DNA from: Caryophanales bacterium
Lineage (GTDB): Bacteria > Bacillota > Bacilli > Bacillales > Amphibacillaceae
DNA: 44,301 nucleotides
Assembly (NCBI GenBank): GCA_029257405.1
Contig: JARIBO010000028.1
Span: 1 to 44,301, forward strand
Direction: 5' to 3'
How positions within the stretch are numbered: the first letter of the stretch is position 1; every line of letters begins with the position of its first letter. Below, piece by piece: positions 1-7,737 of this stretch. The position numbers were made by a program, and so were the translations under genes. The notes below the pieces were generated by a model. That model saw only the letters and a program-made list of their open reading frames with translations, did not search any database and was not told where the DNA came from.

Positions 1-411
1 TGGTATTGTGTAAGTTACACTATCAAATGCAAATTCAAAACCGAAACGACGATAAAATCCAGCATTAAAAGGATGCAAATAAGCTAGCATTGTATTTTTC
101 TCTTTAAATTCTAATAAACTTTGTTTCATTAATTTTTCTGCAATTTTTTGACCGCCATATTCTGGCCATGTAGCAACTGAACTTATTCCACTAAGCGTAA
201 ACGATTTACCTTGAATAAAAACATCCAGTGGAATTATATGCAGTTTACCTGCCAATTTATCTTTGATTTTATAGCCATATATCTTGTGACGATTAGCTTC
301 TAAACACTTTTTTTCATACGCTTCTTTATTTAATTTATATTGAAATGCGTATTCTGAAAGCTTAAAAACATCTGAGTAGTCATCTTGAGTCAAATAGACA
401 ATGTTTCCGAT
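1..411 (-). CDS. GNAT acetyltransferase, Eis-like (3' part outside window)
   Basis: The reading frame is open from about 411 to the window edge and carries the N-terminal 137 residues of an acetyltransferase. The fold start (YLTQDDYSDVFKLSEYAFQY), the acetyl-CoA loop region WPEYGGQKIAEKLM near residue 90 and HPFNAGFYRRFGFE near residue 120 match Eis/GNAT_acetyltr_2 proteins. These use acetyl-CoA to acetylate amines; the substrate cannot be read here. The start is odd. A strong AGGAGG (complement of 420-425) is followed only by ATT (415-417), ATT (412-414) and ATC (409-411), and an in-frame TGA lies upstream. The first in-frame TTG is about 26 nt from the RBS. An ATT/ATC start is therefore likely; ATC409-411 has the best spacing (8 nt). 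The gene is divergent from hssR. Confidence 0.7.
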   Translation of the reverse strand, partial: MGNIVYLTQDDYSDVFKLSEYAFQYKLNKEAYEKKCLEANRHKIYGYKIKDKLAGKLHIIPLDVFIQGKSFTLSGISSVATWPEYGGQKIAEKLMKQSLLEFKEKNTMLAYLHPFNAGFYRRFGFEFAFDSVTYTIP

Positions 412-456
412 AATAATAACCTCCTGTAAATTTAATTTTCATTATAAAATTAGTCT

Positions 457-494
457 GTTCATTTTATGTTTAGAAACATTTAGTATAGTATAAA
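457..494 (+). promoter_or_regulatory. Promoter region of hssRS with HssR-like direct repeat
   Basis: GTTCATTTT (457-465) and GTTTAGAAA (468-476) are separated by 2 bp, giving an 11-bp period. This is the spacing of the S. aureus HssR site, a direct repeat of GTTCATATT with a 2-bp gap. The first half matches 8 of 9 bases; the second is degenerate. An AT-rich -10 candidate (TATAGT 484-489 or TATAAA 489-494) follows. Autoregulation of hssRS is inferred. Confidence 0.45.
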
Positions 495-531
495 TAGGAA
501 GACATAAAATAACAAGGATGTGGCAACTTAC

Positions 532-1206
532 ATGACGCATATACTCATTGTTGATGATGATGTTAATATATTAGATCTTGTTCATATCCATTTAACGCGT
601 GCAGGATACAAAGTTACTAAAGCACATAATGGAGTTGAAGCACTTAGCGAAGCTAAACAAGCAATACCTGACATTGCTGTTGTTGACGTAATGATGCCTG
701 AAATGGATGGCTTTACTTTAACAAAAGAATTGCGAGATTTATATGACATTCCCGTCATTTTACTAACAGCTAAAGGCGAACTTGAGGATAAAGAAAAAGG
801 TTTCTTAGCTGGTTCTGATGATTACATCGTTAAACCATTTGAACCAAAAGAATTATTATTTAGAATTCAAGCTGTCTTACGTAGATACGATAAAGCAGTT
901 GACACATTTATCCAAACAGGACCAATGTTAATTAATCGACAAAATTATGAAGTTACTATTGGTAAAAAAGTTTTATTTCTACCACTAAAGGAATTTGAAT
1001 TACTCAGTTTACTCGCTTCAAGAGTTGGTCAAGTGTTTACTCGTGAATTTTTAATTGAACGGATTTGGGGGTTTGATTACGATGGTGACGATCAAACACT
1101 TAATGTTCACATTAAACGATTAAGAGAAAAAACAAAGCCATTAACAGATGAAGTGTATATTACTACCGTTCGAGGTGTTGGTTATAAATTAGAGGTTAAA
1201 TCATGA
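532..1206 (+). CDS. hssR: Response regulator, HssR-like (OmpR/PhoB class)
   Basis: This 224-residue protein has an N-terminal receiver domain (acidic DDD at 8-10, phospho-acceptor Asp52 in VVDVMMPEMDG, conserved Lys in YIVKPFEPKEL). A C-terminal winged-helix DNA-binding domain follows, with FTREFLIERIWG and the VHIKRLREK recognition helix. HssR is the haem-responsive regulator of staphylococci; the assignment rests on resemblance and on the clearly HssS-like partner kinase. I place the start at ATG 532, giving MTHILIVDDD. A GTG at 520 would add four residues but sits only 1 nt after AAGGA. The 3' end overlaps hssS by 4 nt (ATGA), so the two are translationally coupled. A five-codon ORF (ATG 518) ends on this gene's start codon. 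Confidence 0.8.
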   Translation: MTHILIVDDDVNILDLVHIHLTRAGYKVTKAHNGVEALSEAKQAIPDIAVVDVMMPEMDGFTLTKELRDLYDIPVILLTAKGELEDKEKGFLAGSDDYIVKPFEPKELLFRIQAVLRRYDKAVDTFIQTGPMLINRQNYEVTIGKKVLFLPLKEFELLSLLASRVGQVFTREFLIERIWGFDYDGDDQTLNVHIKRLREKTKPLTDEVYITTVRGVGYKLEVKS

Positions 1207-2585
1207 AATCTCTTTATGCAAAATTCGTTTTATTTACACTTATGATTATGCTGAGCAGTTTTTTTATTACCTTTTTAATATTTAACACATTTTACCACCA
1301 ATCATTAAAAGTAAGTAACGATAAAAAAAACATGGATATCGCTTTAAATATTGCTGAATATATTGAAAGCGATCAGTCAATGGATTTAGAAAAATATTTA
1401 GATACACAAGCTAAAACAGGTTATAAAATTTATATTGTCGATAAAACGGATAATAAACAATTTTTTGGAAGCGACTTTAGAGTGAAAAACTTGCCCGAAA
1501 AAGCAATTAATTCTGTCTTAGCTGGTTCAACGTATCACGGTATGCGGGATTTACCAAAAGAGACATTTATTACTGGGATTTTTTCGGATGAAATGGAAAA
1601 TACTGTTGGTGTTCCTTTTAAGTTTGATAATAACCAGCATGCTTTGTTTTTAAGGCCTGATATTAAACTACTTTTTAGTGAAATTCAATATTTACTAGGT
1701 GGTATGTTTGTTGGGATGGCTCTCATTAGTTTACTTGCTATGCTATTTGTTGCAAAAAAATTAATAAAACCAATCACCCAACTTACAGAAGCTACAAAAC
1801 GAGTCGGTGATGAAGAATTTGCCTACAATGTAAACATTTCCAGAAAAGATGAAATCGGACAGCTCGCATCAAGCTTTCAAACGATGGTTCATAAACTAGC
1901 TGAACATGATAAATTACGTAAAGAGTTCATTAGCGATGTTTCGCACGATTTCCAAACACCTTTACAAAATATTCAAGGGTACTCTGAATTACTGTCTGAC
2001 ATTGAACTAGATGATGATAAACGTATTCAGTATTCTAATATCATTCAAGACGAAACTGAACGATTGTCATCTTTAACAAAACAATTACTTTTACTCACCT
2101 CACTCGACCAACTTTCTGCTCCCTTGCAATTAAAAGAATTTGCTCTAGATGAGCAACTCAGACAAGTTGTCCAAAGAAACCGGTGGGGACTTGAAGATAA
2201 AGAAATTTCACTCATGTTAGAACTCGAATCAGTTACAATAACAGCTGACAAATCTTTCTTAGAAAACATTTGGGAAAACCTGCTTAGTAATGCAATTAAA
2301 TATACACCTAACCAAGGTCAAATAAAAATTCACATGAATGCATCTGATTTTGGTAAAGTAAACGTTACTTTCGAAGATACAGGCATTGGGATAGCTAAAG
2401 AACATCTCCCTCATATTTACGAACGTTTTTACCGCGCTGACGCAGCGCGTCATCGCGGGATTGAAGGAACTGGATTAGGACTTTCAATTGTTAAACAAAT
2501 TACCGAGTTACACAATGGAACTGTAACATTAGATAGCACACCGAAAAAAGGTACTAAAATTACAATTCAATTACCTCTAGTGTAA
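1203..2585 (+). CDS. hssS: Sensor histidine kinase, HssS-like (haem sensing)
   Basis: This 460-residue membrane kinase has transmembrane segments near 8-30 and 163-184, with about 130 extracellular residues between them. A HAMP domain (about 185-238), the phospho-accepting His248 in DVSHDFQTPL, and an ATPase domain with N box (ENLLSNAIKYTP) and G boxes (DTGIGI, GTGLGLSI) follow. The extracellular YHGMRD, FITGIF, NTVGVPFKF and LFLRPDI stretches resemble S. aureus HssS closely enough to support the name. HssS detects haem stress and phosphorylates HssR. In staphylococci hssRS usually lies beside the exporter genes hrtAB. Here the next gene encodes an unrelated small membrane protein, and no hrtAB is present in the window. 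Confidence 0.8.
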   Translation: MKSLYAKFVLFTLMIMLSSFFITFLIFNTFYHQSLKVSNDKKNMDIALNIAEYIESDQSMDLEKYLDTQAKTGYKIYIVDKTDNKQFFGSDFRVKNLPEKAINSVLAGSTYHGMRDLPKETFITGIFSDEMENTVGVPFKFDNNQHALFLRPDIKLLFSEIQYLLGGMFVGMALISLLAMLFVAKKLIKPITQLTEATKRVGDEEFAYNVNISRKDEIGQLASSFQTMVHKLAEHDKLRKEFISDVSHDFQTPLQNIQGYSELLSDIELDDDKRIQYSNIIQDETERLSSLTKQLLLLTSLDQLSAPLQLKEFALDEQLRQVVQRNRWGLEDKEISLMLELESVTITADKSFLENIWENLLSNAIKYTPNQGQIKIHMNASDFGKVNVTFEDTGIGIAKEHLPHIYERFYRADAARHRGIEGTGLGLSIVKQITELHNGTVTLDSTPKKGTKITIQLPLV

Positions 2586-2591
2586 GTTAAC

Positions 2592-2629
2592 GTTCATCTT
2601 GTGTTCACACTGTTCGCTTACACTATAAG
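2592..2629 (+). promoter_or_regulatory. HssR-like direct repeat and promoter before the His-motif membrane protein
   Basis: GTTCATCTT (2592-2600), a 2-bp gap and GTTCACACT (2603-2611) form a direct repeat with an 11-bp period. The first half matches the known HssR half-site GTTCATATT in 8 of 9 positions and the second in 7. A third copy, GTTCGCTTA, abuts at 2612-2620. A -10 candidate TATAAG lies at 2624-2629, so the repeats occupy the -35 region. Control of the next gene by HssR is inferred. Confidence 0.55.
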
Positions 2630-2659
2630 TAGAATGAAATTATAAGGAGTCTGATTTTA

Positions 2660-3058
2660 ATGCAAGCAAAATGGGCATTACGTTTAATTCGTGTTTCAGC
2701 AATTTTTGGTTTAATTGGAACAGTTATGGGATCACATATGGCAGGTGCAGGTTCGTATGCATTTAGACCAGTACACGCACATATTTTACTCGTCGGTTGG
2801 TTATCAATGTTTGCCTGGGGTATTTTTTACAAAAATTATAAAGTTAATGCAAATAAATTACTTAGCACTCAAGGATGGACAGGTATCATTGGTGCTATTG
2901 GATTAACAGCTGGTATGTGGTTAGACTTTTTAGAACCTTTTGGAGAAAATAAGTTATTATCACTTCCGCTTTATATTGGCGGAGGAACAATTCTTTTACT
3001 AAGTTTCGTACTATTTGCGATTATTACCTTTAAAGTTCAACCAAACGAAGATAAATAA
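2660..3058 (+). CDS. Small four-helix membrane protein with HxH motif (cytochrome oxidase subunit I-like)
   Basis: This 132-residue protein has four hydrophobic segments. Its key feature is PVHAHILLVGWLSMFAWG at 38-55, where His39 and His41 enter a membrane helix; His26 lies in the preceding GSHMAG. The VHAHxxLxGW pattern is that of small proteins often annotated as 'cytochrome-c oxidase' in Bacilli because it recalls a haem-liganding helix of haem-copper oxidase subunit I. Haem binding is therefore plausible but unproven. An AAGGAG site precedes ATG 2660. It has its own promoter with HssR-like repeats directly after hssRS, suggesting a role in the haem response. It could instead be a respiratory assembly or gas-sensing protein. 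Confidence 0.6.
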   Translation: MQAKWALRLIRVSAIFGLIGTVMGSHMAGAGSYAFRPVHAHILLVGWLSMFAWGIFYKNYKVNANKLLSTQGWTGIIGAIGLTAGMWLDFLEPFGENKLLSLPLYIGGGTILLLSFVLFAIITFKVQPNEDK

Positions 3059-3060
3059 AC

Positions 3061-3097
3061 AAAAAATCTTTCTCATTAATATGAGAAAGATTTTTTG
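3061..3097. terminator. Bidirectional rho-independent terminator
   Basis: AAAAAATCTTTCTCAT and its complement ATGAGAAAGATTTTTT flank a short loop. The hairpin has A and T tracts on both sides and serves the convergent His-motif membrane protein gene and brxC. Confidence 0.85.
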
Positions 3098-3104
3098 TTT
3101 TAAT

Positions 3105-3449
3105 TTAATTGTTTGTTAGTGCTTCTGTAATCGAATTAACTGTTATGTTATTGTGTGAAGCATTCCAAACAGGTGCTTTATCTTTAACTAATAATATTTG
3201 TGGCGACTGATGCTGAGTTTCTAAATCCTCAGCAATCTGATTAGATACTTTACGTGTCTCACGTACTTTTACAAAATAAGGTGCCACATCTACTTCATTA
3301 TCTTTTAAAAAGATTTGAAATTCAGAAAATGCTTTAGCACTTATTGGGCACGTGGTACTTTGTTTGAATAATAAAACTGGTTTTTCTGTTGATGCTTCCC
3401 ACACTTTTTCTAAGTCTTCTATTTCTAATAATTCTTGTAATTCAGTCAT
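3105..3449 (-). CDS. ytxJ: Monothiol bacilliredoxin BrxC/YtxJ
   Basis: This 114-residue cytosolic thioredoxin-fold protein has a single active-site cysteine, Cys34, in QSTTCPISAKAF, the signature of the YtxJ/BrxC family. It carries the conserved V(R)ETRKVSNQIAEDL helix and QSPQILL, the cis-Pro region. The family removes bacillithiol from mixed disulfides on proteins, so this cell probably makes bacillithiol instead of glutathione. The start is secured by AGGAGG 7 nt before ATG. It follows the YisP-like gene by 36 nt on the same strand and is probably co-transcribed with it. Confidence 0.85.
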   Translation of the reverse strand: MTELQELLEIEDLEKVWEASTEKPVLLFKQSTTCPISAKAFSEFQIFLKDNEVDVAPYFVKVRETRKVSNQIAEDLETQHQSPQILLVKDKAPVWNASHNNITVNSITEALTNN

Positions 3450-3485
3450 GTTATTCCTCCTATATTTAAAGCTACTATAATTTTT

Positions 3486-4313
3486 TTATTCTTCTTCTTT
3501 TATTTCTTCAACGATTGTTTCTACTTCTTTTCTTGTCATTTTTTCATGACCTTTAAGCATTGTTTTTAATGTACTTTTAGCAAGTCCTAGAGGTATTTTA
3601 CAGAACAAACGAATATTTCTTGTTTCAATGTCTTCTATATATGCATCCGCTTTTGCTAAATTTTCATCTGCGTAACGAAATACGTCATCACGCGTCCAGT
3701 TGTCTGGTATAAACCTTACGCCACGCTCTGCATAATCTTCATGTTGATTTCTCAAAATATTAACTGCCTGTAAACCGCGTCCAAAACCAATTGCTAATTC
3801 ATAGTCAGTCTCTGTATTATCATGCCACTTCCAAATATCTGAAAGCATAACACCAACAAGACCTGCTACATAATACGTATAATCATCTAAATCTTCTTTT
3901 GTATGAATCTCCCAGTCGCGCTCTACCCAGTCAGCCATACCACCTGCCATTTCTGCAGTGTACTTTCTTACGCTAGGTTTGATCTCTTCTGGACATACTT
4001 CTAACCAATCCGCTAGACGTAATGTCACTTCTGGTAATACCGTTTCATAAGGCGAGACTAATTTTTCATATGTAGTTTTATCAAATTCATTTTCACTGAT
4101 TAATAATTCTTTTGTTTGGCGAAGCAAACTTGTTTTAATTTCAGGCGCCATTTCTTCATGATCTTCTATTTCATCTATCGCACGCATGCATAAATAAGCT
4201 GAACCAACTGTTAACTTTAGTTCCTGCTTTAATAATGTTATTGGAATATAAAACGTCCGACTTGTTTCCTTTAAAACTTTCATTGCTTCTTTTTCTAATT
4301 TTTTCTGAGTCAA
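3486..4313 (-). CDS. Squalene/phytoene synthase-family protein, YisP-like
   Basis: This 275-residue all-helical trans-prenyl synthase carries the substrate-orienting SRTF motif (18-21) and a first acidic motif DEIED (47-51). The second acidic motif region reads NILRNQHEDYAERGVRFIP (185-203). In head-to-head prenyl synthases this second motif is normally DxxED, so Asn189 replaces the first Asp that helps bind Mg-diphosphate. As I recall, a change of this kind is seen in B. subtilis YisP, which acts as a farnesyl-diphosphate phosphatase instead of making squalene. The family is clear; the actual reaction is not. The farnesyl precursor would come from the mevalonate pathway encoded at 37.9-42.2 kb. 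The start follows a purine-rich AAGGAGGTAAC site. Confidence 0.75.
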   Translation of the reverse strand: MTQKKLEKEAMKVLKETSRTFYIPITLLKQELKLTVGSAYLCMRAIDEIEDHEEMAPEIKTSLLRQTKELLISENEFDKTTYEKLVSPYETVLPEVTLRLADWLEVCPEEIKPSVRKYTAEMAGGMADWVERDWEIHTKEDLDDYTYYVAGLVGVMLSDIWKWHDNTETDYELAIGFGRGLQAVNILRNQHEDYAERGVRFIPDNWTRDDVFRYADENLAKADAYIEDIETRNIRLFCKIPLGLAKSTLKTMLKGHEKMTRKEVETIVEEIKEEE

Positions 4314-4406
4314 CTTAAGTTACCTCCTTATAAGGTTAATACAAGTATAACAAACTATTCATTTTTTTTCTTAATATATGCTAGCATTTACTTTTATTTT
4401 TATAAT

Positions 4407-5318
4407 TCATAAATTATCCTCTACCTTATATTCCCGTTGCCTCACCCGCTGTCCGATTATATTCACAACTGCAACACTTGATACAGCGATAAATCCACCG
4501 ATGATTGATAAAAGACTAGGCAACTCACTTAACCATAACCACGCGATAAGAACAGCAAATACAGGCTCTAAATAAAGCATGGGTGCTAATTTTGAAATGT
4601 CACCTCGTGACGAAGCAATTGCCCAAGCTGCGTAACAAATTGCGGCTGGAAAAATACCTACATAAATTGCTGATAAATTTGCTTCGAGTGTTGCTTTTTG
4701 AATATTATCCCATAGACCAGGTAAGAAAATGAACATAGGGATCGTTCCTGACCACGTGAAATATGCTGTTAATTCTATTGGACCGTAACGCTGAAATAAT
4801 GGCTTTTGATAAACAAAAAAGAATGATGCTGCAATGGCTGATATAATGACTATGATAATTCCTTTAGATAAAACAAATGTTTCACCTGGGGATGAGCCTA
4901 TTGTTATTAAAGTAATTCCAATAAAGCCTACTCCTAAACCTACCCAACCGAACCATTCCATTTTTTCTTTTAAAATAAAGACAGCAATTAAAGTTGTAAA
5001 TACTGGTGCAGCACCAATAATCATTGCTGTTGTTCCTGCTGTTACAGTTTGTTGTCCAAATGTTACACCTAAATGATAAATTGTAATACCAATTAAACCA
5101 AGAACAACTATTCGTAAAACATCACTTTTATATGGTAATTTAAAAGTCGTACGAGTAAATAATGCATAGATTAAAAAGACGACCGAAGCGATAAGAAATC
5201 TAACTAAAACGAGATGACCTGAGGAATAACCGCCTAAAATACTTGCTTTTATCGCTGCAAATCCTGAACCCCAAATAATAACTGTAAAAAATGCGACAAA
5301 AAACGTTTTACGATCCAT
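4407..5318 (-). CDS. EamA/DMT-superfamily membrane exporter
   Basis: This 303-residue integral membrane protein has about ten helices in two homologous EamA halves (about 8-140 and 150-285). The first half ends with TAMIIGAAPVFTTLIAVFILKEKM; the second has the matching SKLAPMLYLEPVFAVLIAWLWLSE. This is the drug/metabolite transporter fold, typical of metabolite or amino acid efflux. The substrate cannot be predicted. AAAGGAGGTAATTC precedes the ATG. No terminator separates it from the YisP-like gene downstream (94 nt), so read-through is possible. Confidence 0.85.
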   Translation of the reverse strand: MDRKTFFVAFFTVIIWGSGFAAIKASILGGYSSGHLVLVRFLIASVVFLIYALFTRTTFKLPYKSDVLRIVVLGLIGITIYHLGVTFGQQTVTAGTTAMIIGAAPVFTTLIAVFILKEKMEWFGWVGLGVGFIGITLITIGSSPGETFVLSKGIIIVIISAIAASFFFVYQKPLFQRYGPIELTAYFTWSGTIPMFIFLPGLWDNIQKATLEANLSAIYVGIFPAAICYAAWAIASSRGDISKLAPMLYLEPVFAVLIAWLWLSELPSLLSIIGGFIAVSSVAVVNIIGQRVRQREYKVEDNL

Positions 5319-5387
5319 GAATTACCTCCTTTATTACCACATTTTATAGACACTTTAAAAATATCATATGTATATTTTAAAACAAAG

Positions 5388-5419
5388 AAAAAAGTTATCC
5401 AAATACGGATAACTTTTTT
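5388..5419. terminator. Terminator of the GntR-ABC operon
   Basis: AAAAAAGTTATCC (5388-5400) pairs perfectly with GGATAACTTTTTT (5407-5419) around a 6-nt loop. It ends the minus-strand operon and could also stop transcription from the plus side. Confidence 0.85.
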
Positions 5420-6129
5420 CATTCTTCAATAACTATAAACTCATCTTCGTCTACACTCATACTTGATGGAACTTTAATTAAAAGGGTAGAAAAGTTGGCA
5501 TCAATATCAATATCATTAAAACTTTCTTTGTTTTTCTGTTCTATAAACTGCTGAACAAAAATTGAAGGCGTGTAAATTAAAAAGTCATATTCTCGCTTAG
5601 TATGATTTGTCCATATTAATTCTGAATCAATTAAACTCATTTCCATTTGCTTATGATCACTTGATTCAAGTGGCATGCGATACCGTTTTTTCTCCCGATA
5701 ATTAATCAAATAAATTGGTGATTCATAATAAGCAATTTCTACTAAGTCATCATTCTTTTCTTTACGTAAAATAATTGTCTCAAATTCATCATAATTATTT
5801 ATAGATTCTGCTAAATTAACATTTTTCACTGCAAATTTTGTTTCATAAACTAGTGAATTTTCAATACTATTAAAATAATCTAAATTATATTCAAAAAATT
5901 CACCTTCATCAAAAGGGACCTCCGTTAACTCCTCAATGACACTTTCTGGCTCAACAAGAATTAATGATAGGATTGCTCCTGCACATAAAATAACAATGTA
6001 TCCTCCTAATATTTTATAGACAGTACTACTTGATTTTTTTCCATTAATTAAGAAAAATCGCTTCATTAACAAAACAACACTCAAAATAACGAGAAAGGTA
6101 ATCACTATACTTAAACCTAAAAAAATCAT
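5419..6129 (-). CDS. Membrane-anchored protein of the GntR-ABC operon, unknown function
   Basis: I do not recognise a family for this 236-residue protein. Two hydrophobic helices (about 2-24 and 40-62) precede about 170 mostly acidic, soluble residues that begin VEPESVIEELTEVP and are predicted to lie outside the membrane. There are no cysteines in the soluble part and no enzyme motif. Its ATG overlaps the permease stop codon by one base (TAATG). As the last gene of a GntR-ATPase-permease operon it is probably an accessory extracytoplasmic subunit of that transporter. That role rests on position only. Confidence 0.6.
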   Translation of the reverse strand: MIFLGLSIVITFLVILSVVLLMKRFFLINGKKSSSTVYKILGGYIVILCAGAILSLILVEPESVIEELTEVPFDEGEFFEYNLDYFNSIENSLVYETKFAVKNVNLAESINNYDEFETIILRKEKNDDLVEIAYYESPIYLINYREKKRYRMPLESSDHKQMEMSLIDSELIWTNHTKREYDFLIYTPSIFVQQFIEQKNKESFNDIDIDANFSTLLIKVPSSMSVDEDEFIVIEE

Positions 6130-6866
6130 TAGCGCTCCACCTCCATTTGTCGTGTTATAGCTAGGCTACCTATAAATAATAGAACAATTAATAAACTTAT
6201 TTTTATGATGAATAAGAATATGTTCATTTCTTTAAATAAAAAATAATAAAAATAAGTAATCGGTGATATTTCTGGTATTAAACTACTTATAAATAAAATG
6301 AAAAGAAATAAATATGCAATTAATTTCAATCTCATTACAAGATTTGTTATAAAATAAGCTAAGTTCCCTGCCAATAATAAATATAAAAATGCACTCAATA
6401 ATTCTAAAAAATAATTTATACTAAGATCTGTAGAATAAGGTGTATTAAATAAATAGAGAAATAATTCTGCAGTCATACTTAATAATACTATCGTCACTGC
6501 ACCAATCACACTCATTAATAAAATTAATAATCCATTCGAAAAACAATGCGTTTTATTATCTGTGACAACGCCAGACATAAGTGAGCGACTTTGCTTCAAA
6601 CCAAGTTGGGCACTCGAAATAATTAACCAAATAAGTGTAATATAAAACAATGCATGTGCCGTTTTATATTCAAGATTTATAGTTAAGCTACCCATCGACA
6701 TTCCTGTTCCACCTGTCGAATTAAAAACAAATAAAAATCCGATCAATTGATATATCAACAAACTATAAAATATGTGATCATATACTTTCAACTTATAAAT
6801 TGTAGATTGTTTGATAATATCCCATTTATTTACTTGACTCAATTCCATCTGTTTTGAAGACATCAT
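6129..6866 (-). CDS. ABC transporter membrane subunit (ABC-2-like)
   Basis: This 245-residue hydrophobic protein has six predicted helices (first near 30-50, last near 215-238) and no nucleotide-binding motif. It sits directly after an ABC ATPase gene and overlaps its end by about 40 nt, which supports a membrane subunit of the same transporter. The start is uncertain among ATG 6866, ATG 6863 and a preceding TTG; GAGGGG 6 nt before favours 6866. The substrate is unknown. YtrA-regulated systems of this layout respond to cell-envelope stress or antimicrobial peptides, but that is family knowledge and not visible here. Confidence 0.7.
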   Translation of the reverse strand: MMSSKQMELSQVNKWDIIKQSTIYKLKVYDHIFYSLLIYQLIGFLFVFNSTGGTGMSMGSLTINLEYKTAHALFYITLIWLIISSAQLGLKQSRSLMSGVVTDNKTHCFSNGLLILLMSVIGAVTIVLLSMTAELFLYLFNTPYSTDLSINYFLELLSAFLYLLLAGNLAYFITNLVMRLKLIAYLFLFILFISSLIPEISPITYFYYFLFKEMNIFLFIIKISLLIVLLFIGSLAITRQMEVER

Positions 6867-7737
6867 CAATCACCCCTCTACGTTTATTCGTAAGATAAAT
6901 AAGTAAGTCTCTTGTTTCAACTAGGGATTGTTTTTGACTATATAAATTCAATTCTGCTTGACTGACGTTATTTTTTATAACAACATAAGCATCATCAATA
7001 CCTACTCGTTCATGGTATAACAAATCTTTCGTTTCAGCCCATTTCTCGAGTTTACCTGCTTTTCCTGTTAAGCCAATTGCATAGCTTCGAAATGCTTCAA
7101 TATCACTATCAAACACAATACTACCTTCATCAAGTAAGATTAGATTTTCTAGTAAATATTCAACTTCCTTTAAATGGTGACTTGAAATAATCATTATCCG
7201 CGGCTTTTCCAAATAACTCTTTAATAATGCGCGGTACATATCTTTCCTTACTGCTTCATCCATTCCTGTCATTGGTTCATCGAAAACAGTAAAATAAGTA
7301 TAGGCAGAAAGACCTACAATCATATTAAAAATACTCTTTTTTCCTTTTGATAGATTTTGATGCAAGCTATTTGGTGGTAAGTCAAAATAATTAAATAATT
7401 TTTTTGCTAATTGACCATCCCAATTTGGATAAAATCGTCCCATTTCAATCAATATTTCATTTAGATTCAATGTATTTGGTATTTGCATTCGATCGTCTAC
7501 AAACAAGGTATTTGCAGAGACAAACAAGCTATCAAAGGGATCCTCGCCAAAAACCTTAATTTCTCCTGATGAGGGTTTTTTATAACCTATCAACATATTT
7601 AATAAGGTTGTTTTCCCCGATCCATTTCGTCCAATTAACCCCGTTATTGATGGATAATTTAATGTTAAATTCAGATCATTTAAAACGACTTTCTTTCCAT
7701 ACTTTTTTGTTACATGATCAACCTTAATCTCATTCAT
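6826..7737 (-). CDS. ABC transporter ATPase, YtrB-like
   Basis: This nucleotide-binding subunit of about 303 residues has Walker A GRNGSGKTT, Walker B YFTVFDEP followed by a D-loop (MTGMD), and an H-loop SSHH. The ABC signature is unusual: LSKGKKS stands where LSGGQ is expected, and a Q-loop glutamine is not obvious near LFVDDRMQIP. About 90 C-terminal residues extend beyond the ATPase core. ATG 7737 gives MNEIKVDHV; a GTG at 7746 would add three residues. The gene overlaps both neighbours (gntR by 8 nt or more, permease by about 40 nt), so the operon is translationally coupled. Confidence 0.8.
   Translation of the reverse strand: MNEIKVDHVTKKYGKKVVLNDLNLTLNYPSITGLIGRNGSGKTTLLNMLIGYKKPSSGEIKVFGEDPFDSLFVSANTLFVDDRMQIPNTLNLNEILIEMGRFYPNWDGQLAKKLFNYFDLPPNSLHQNLSKGKKSIFNMIVGLSAYTYFTVFDEPMTGMDEAVRKDMYRALLKSYLEKPRIMIISSHHLKEVEYLLENLILLDEGSIVFDSDIEAFRSYAIGLTGKAGKLEKWAETKDLLYHERVGIDDAYVVIKNNVSQAELNLYSQKQSLVETRDLLIYLTNKRRGVIDDVFKTDGIESSK

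Noticed and set aside
2045-2453. Minus-strand open frames inside hssS
   Set aside because: They lie wholly within a well-supported kinase gene, lack RBS sites and have no recognisable protein features.
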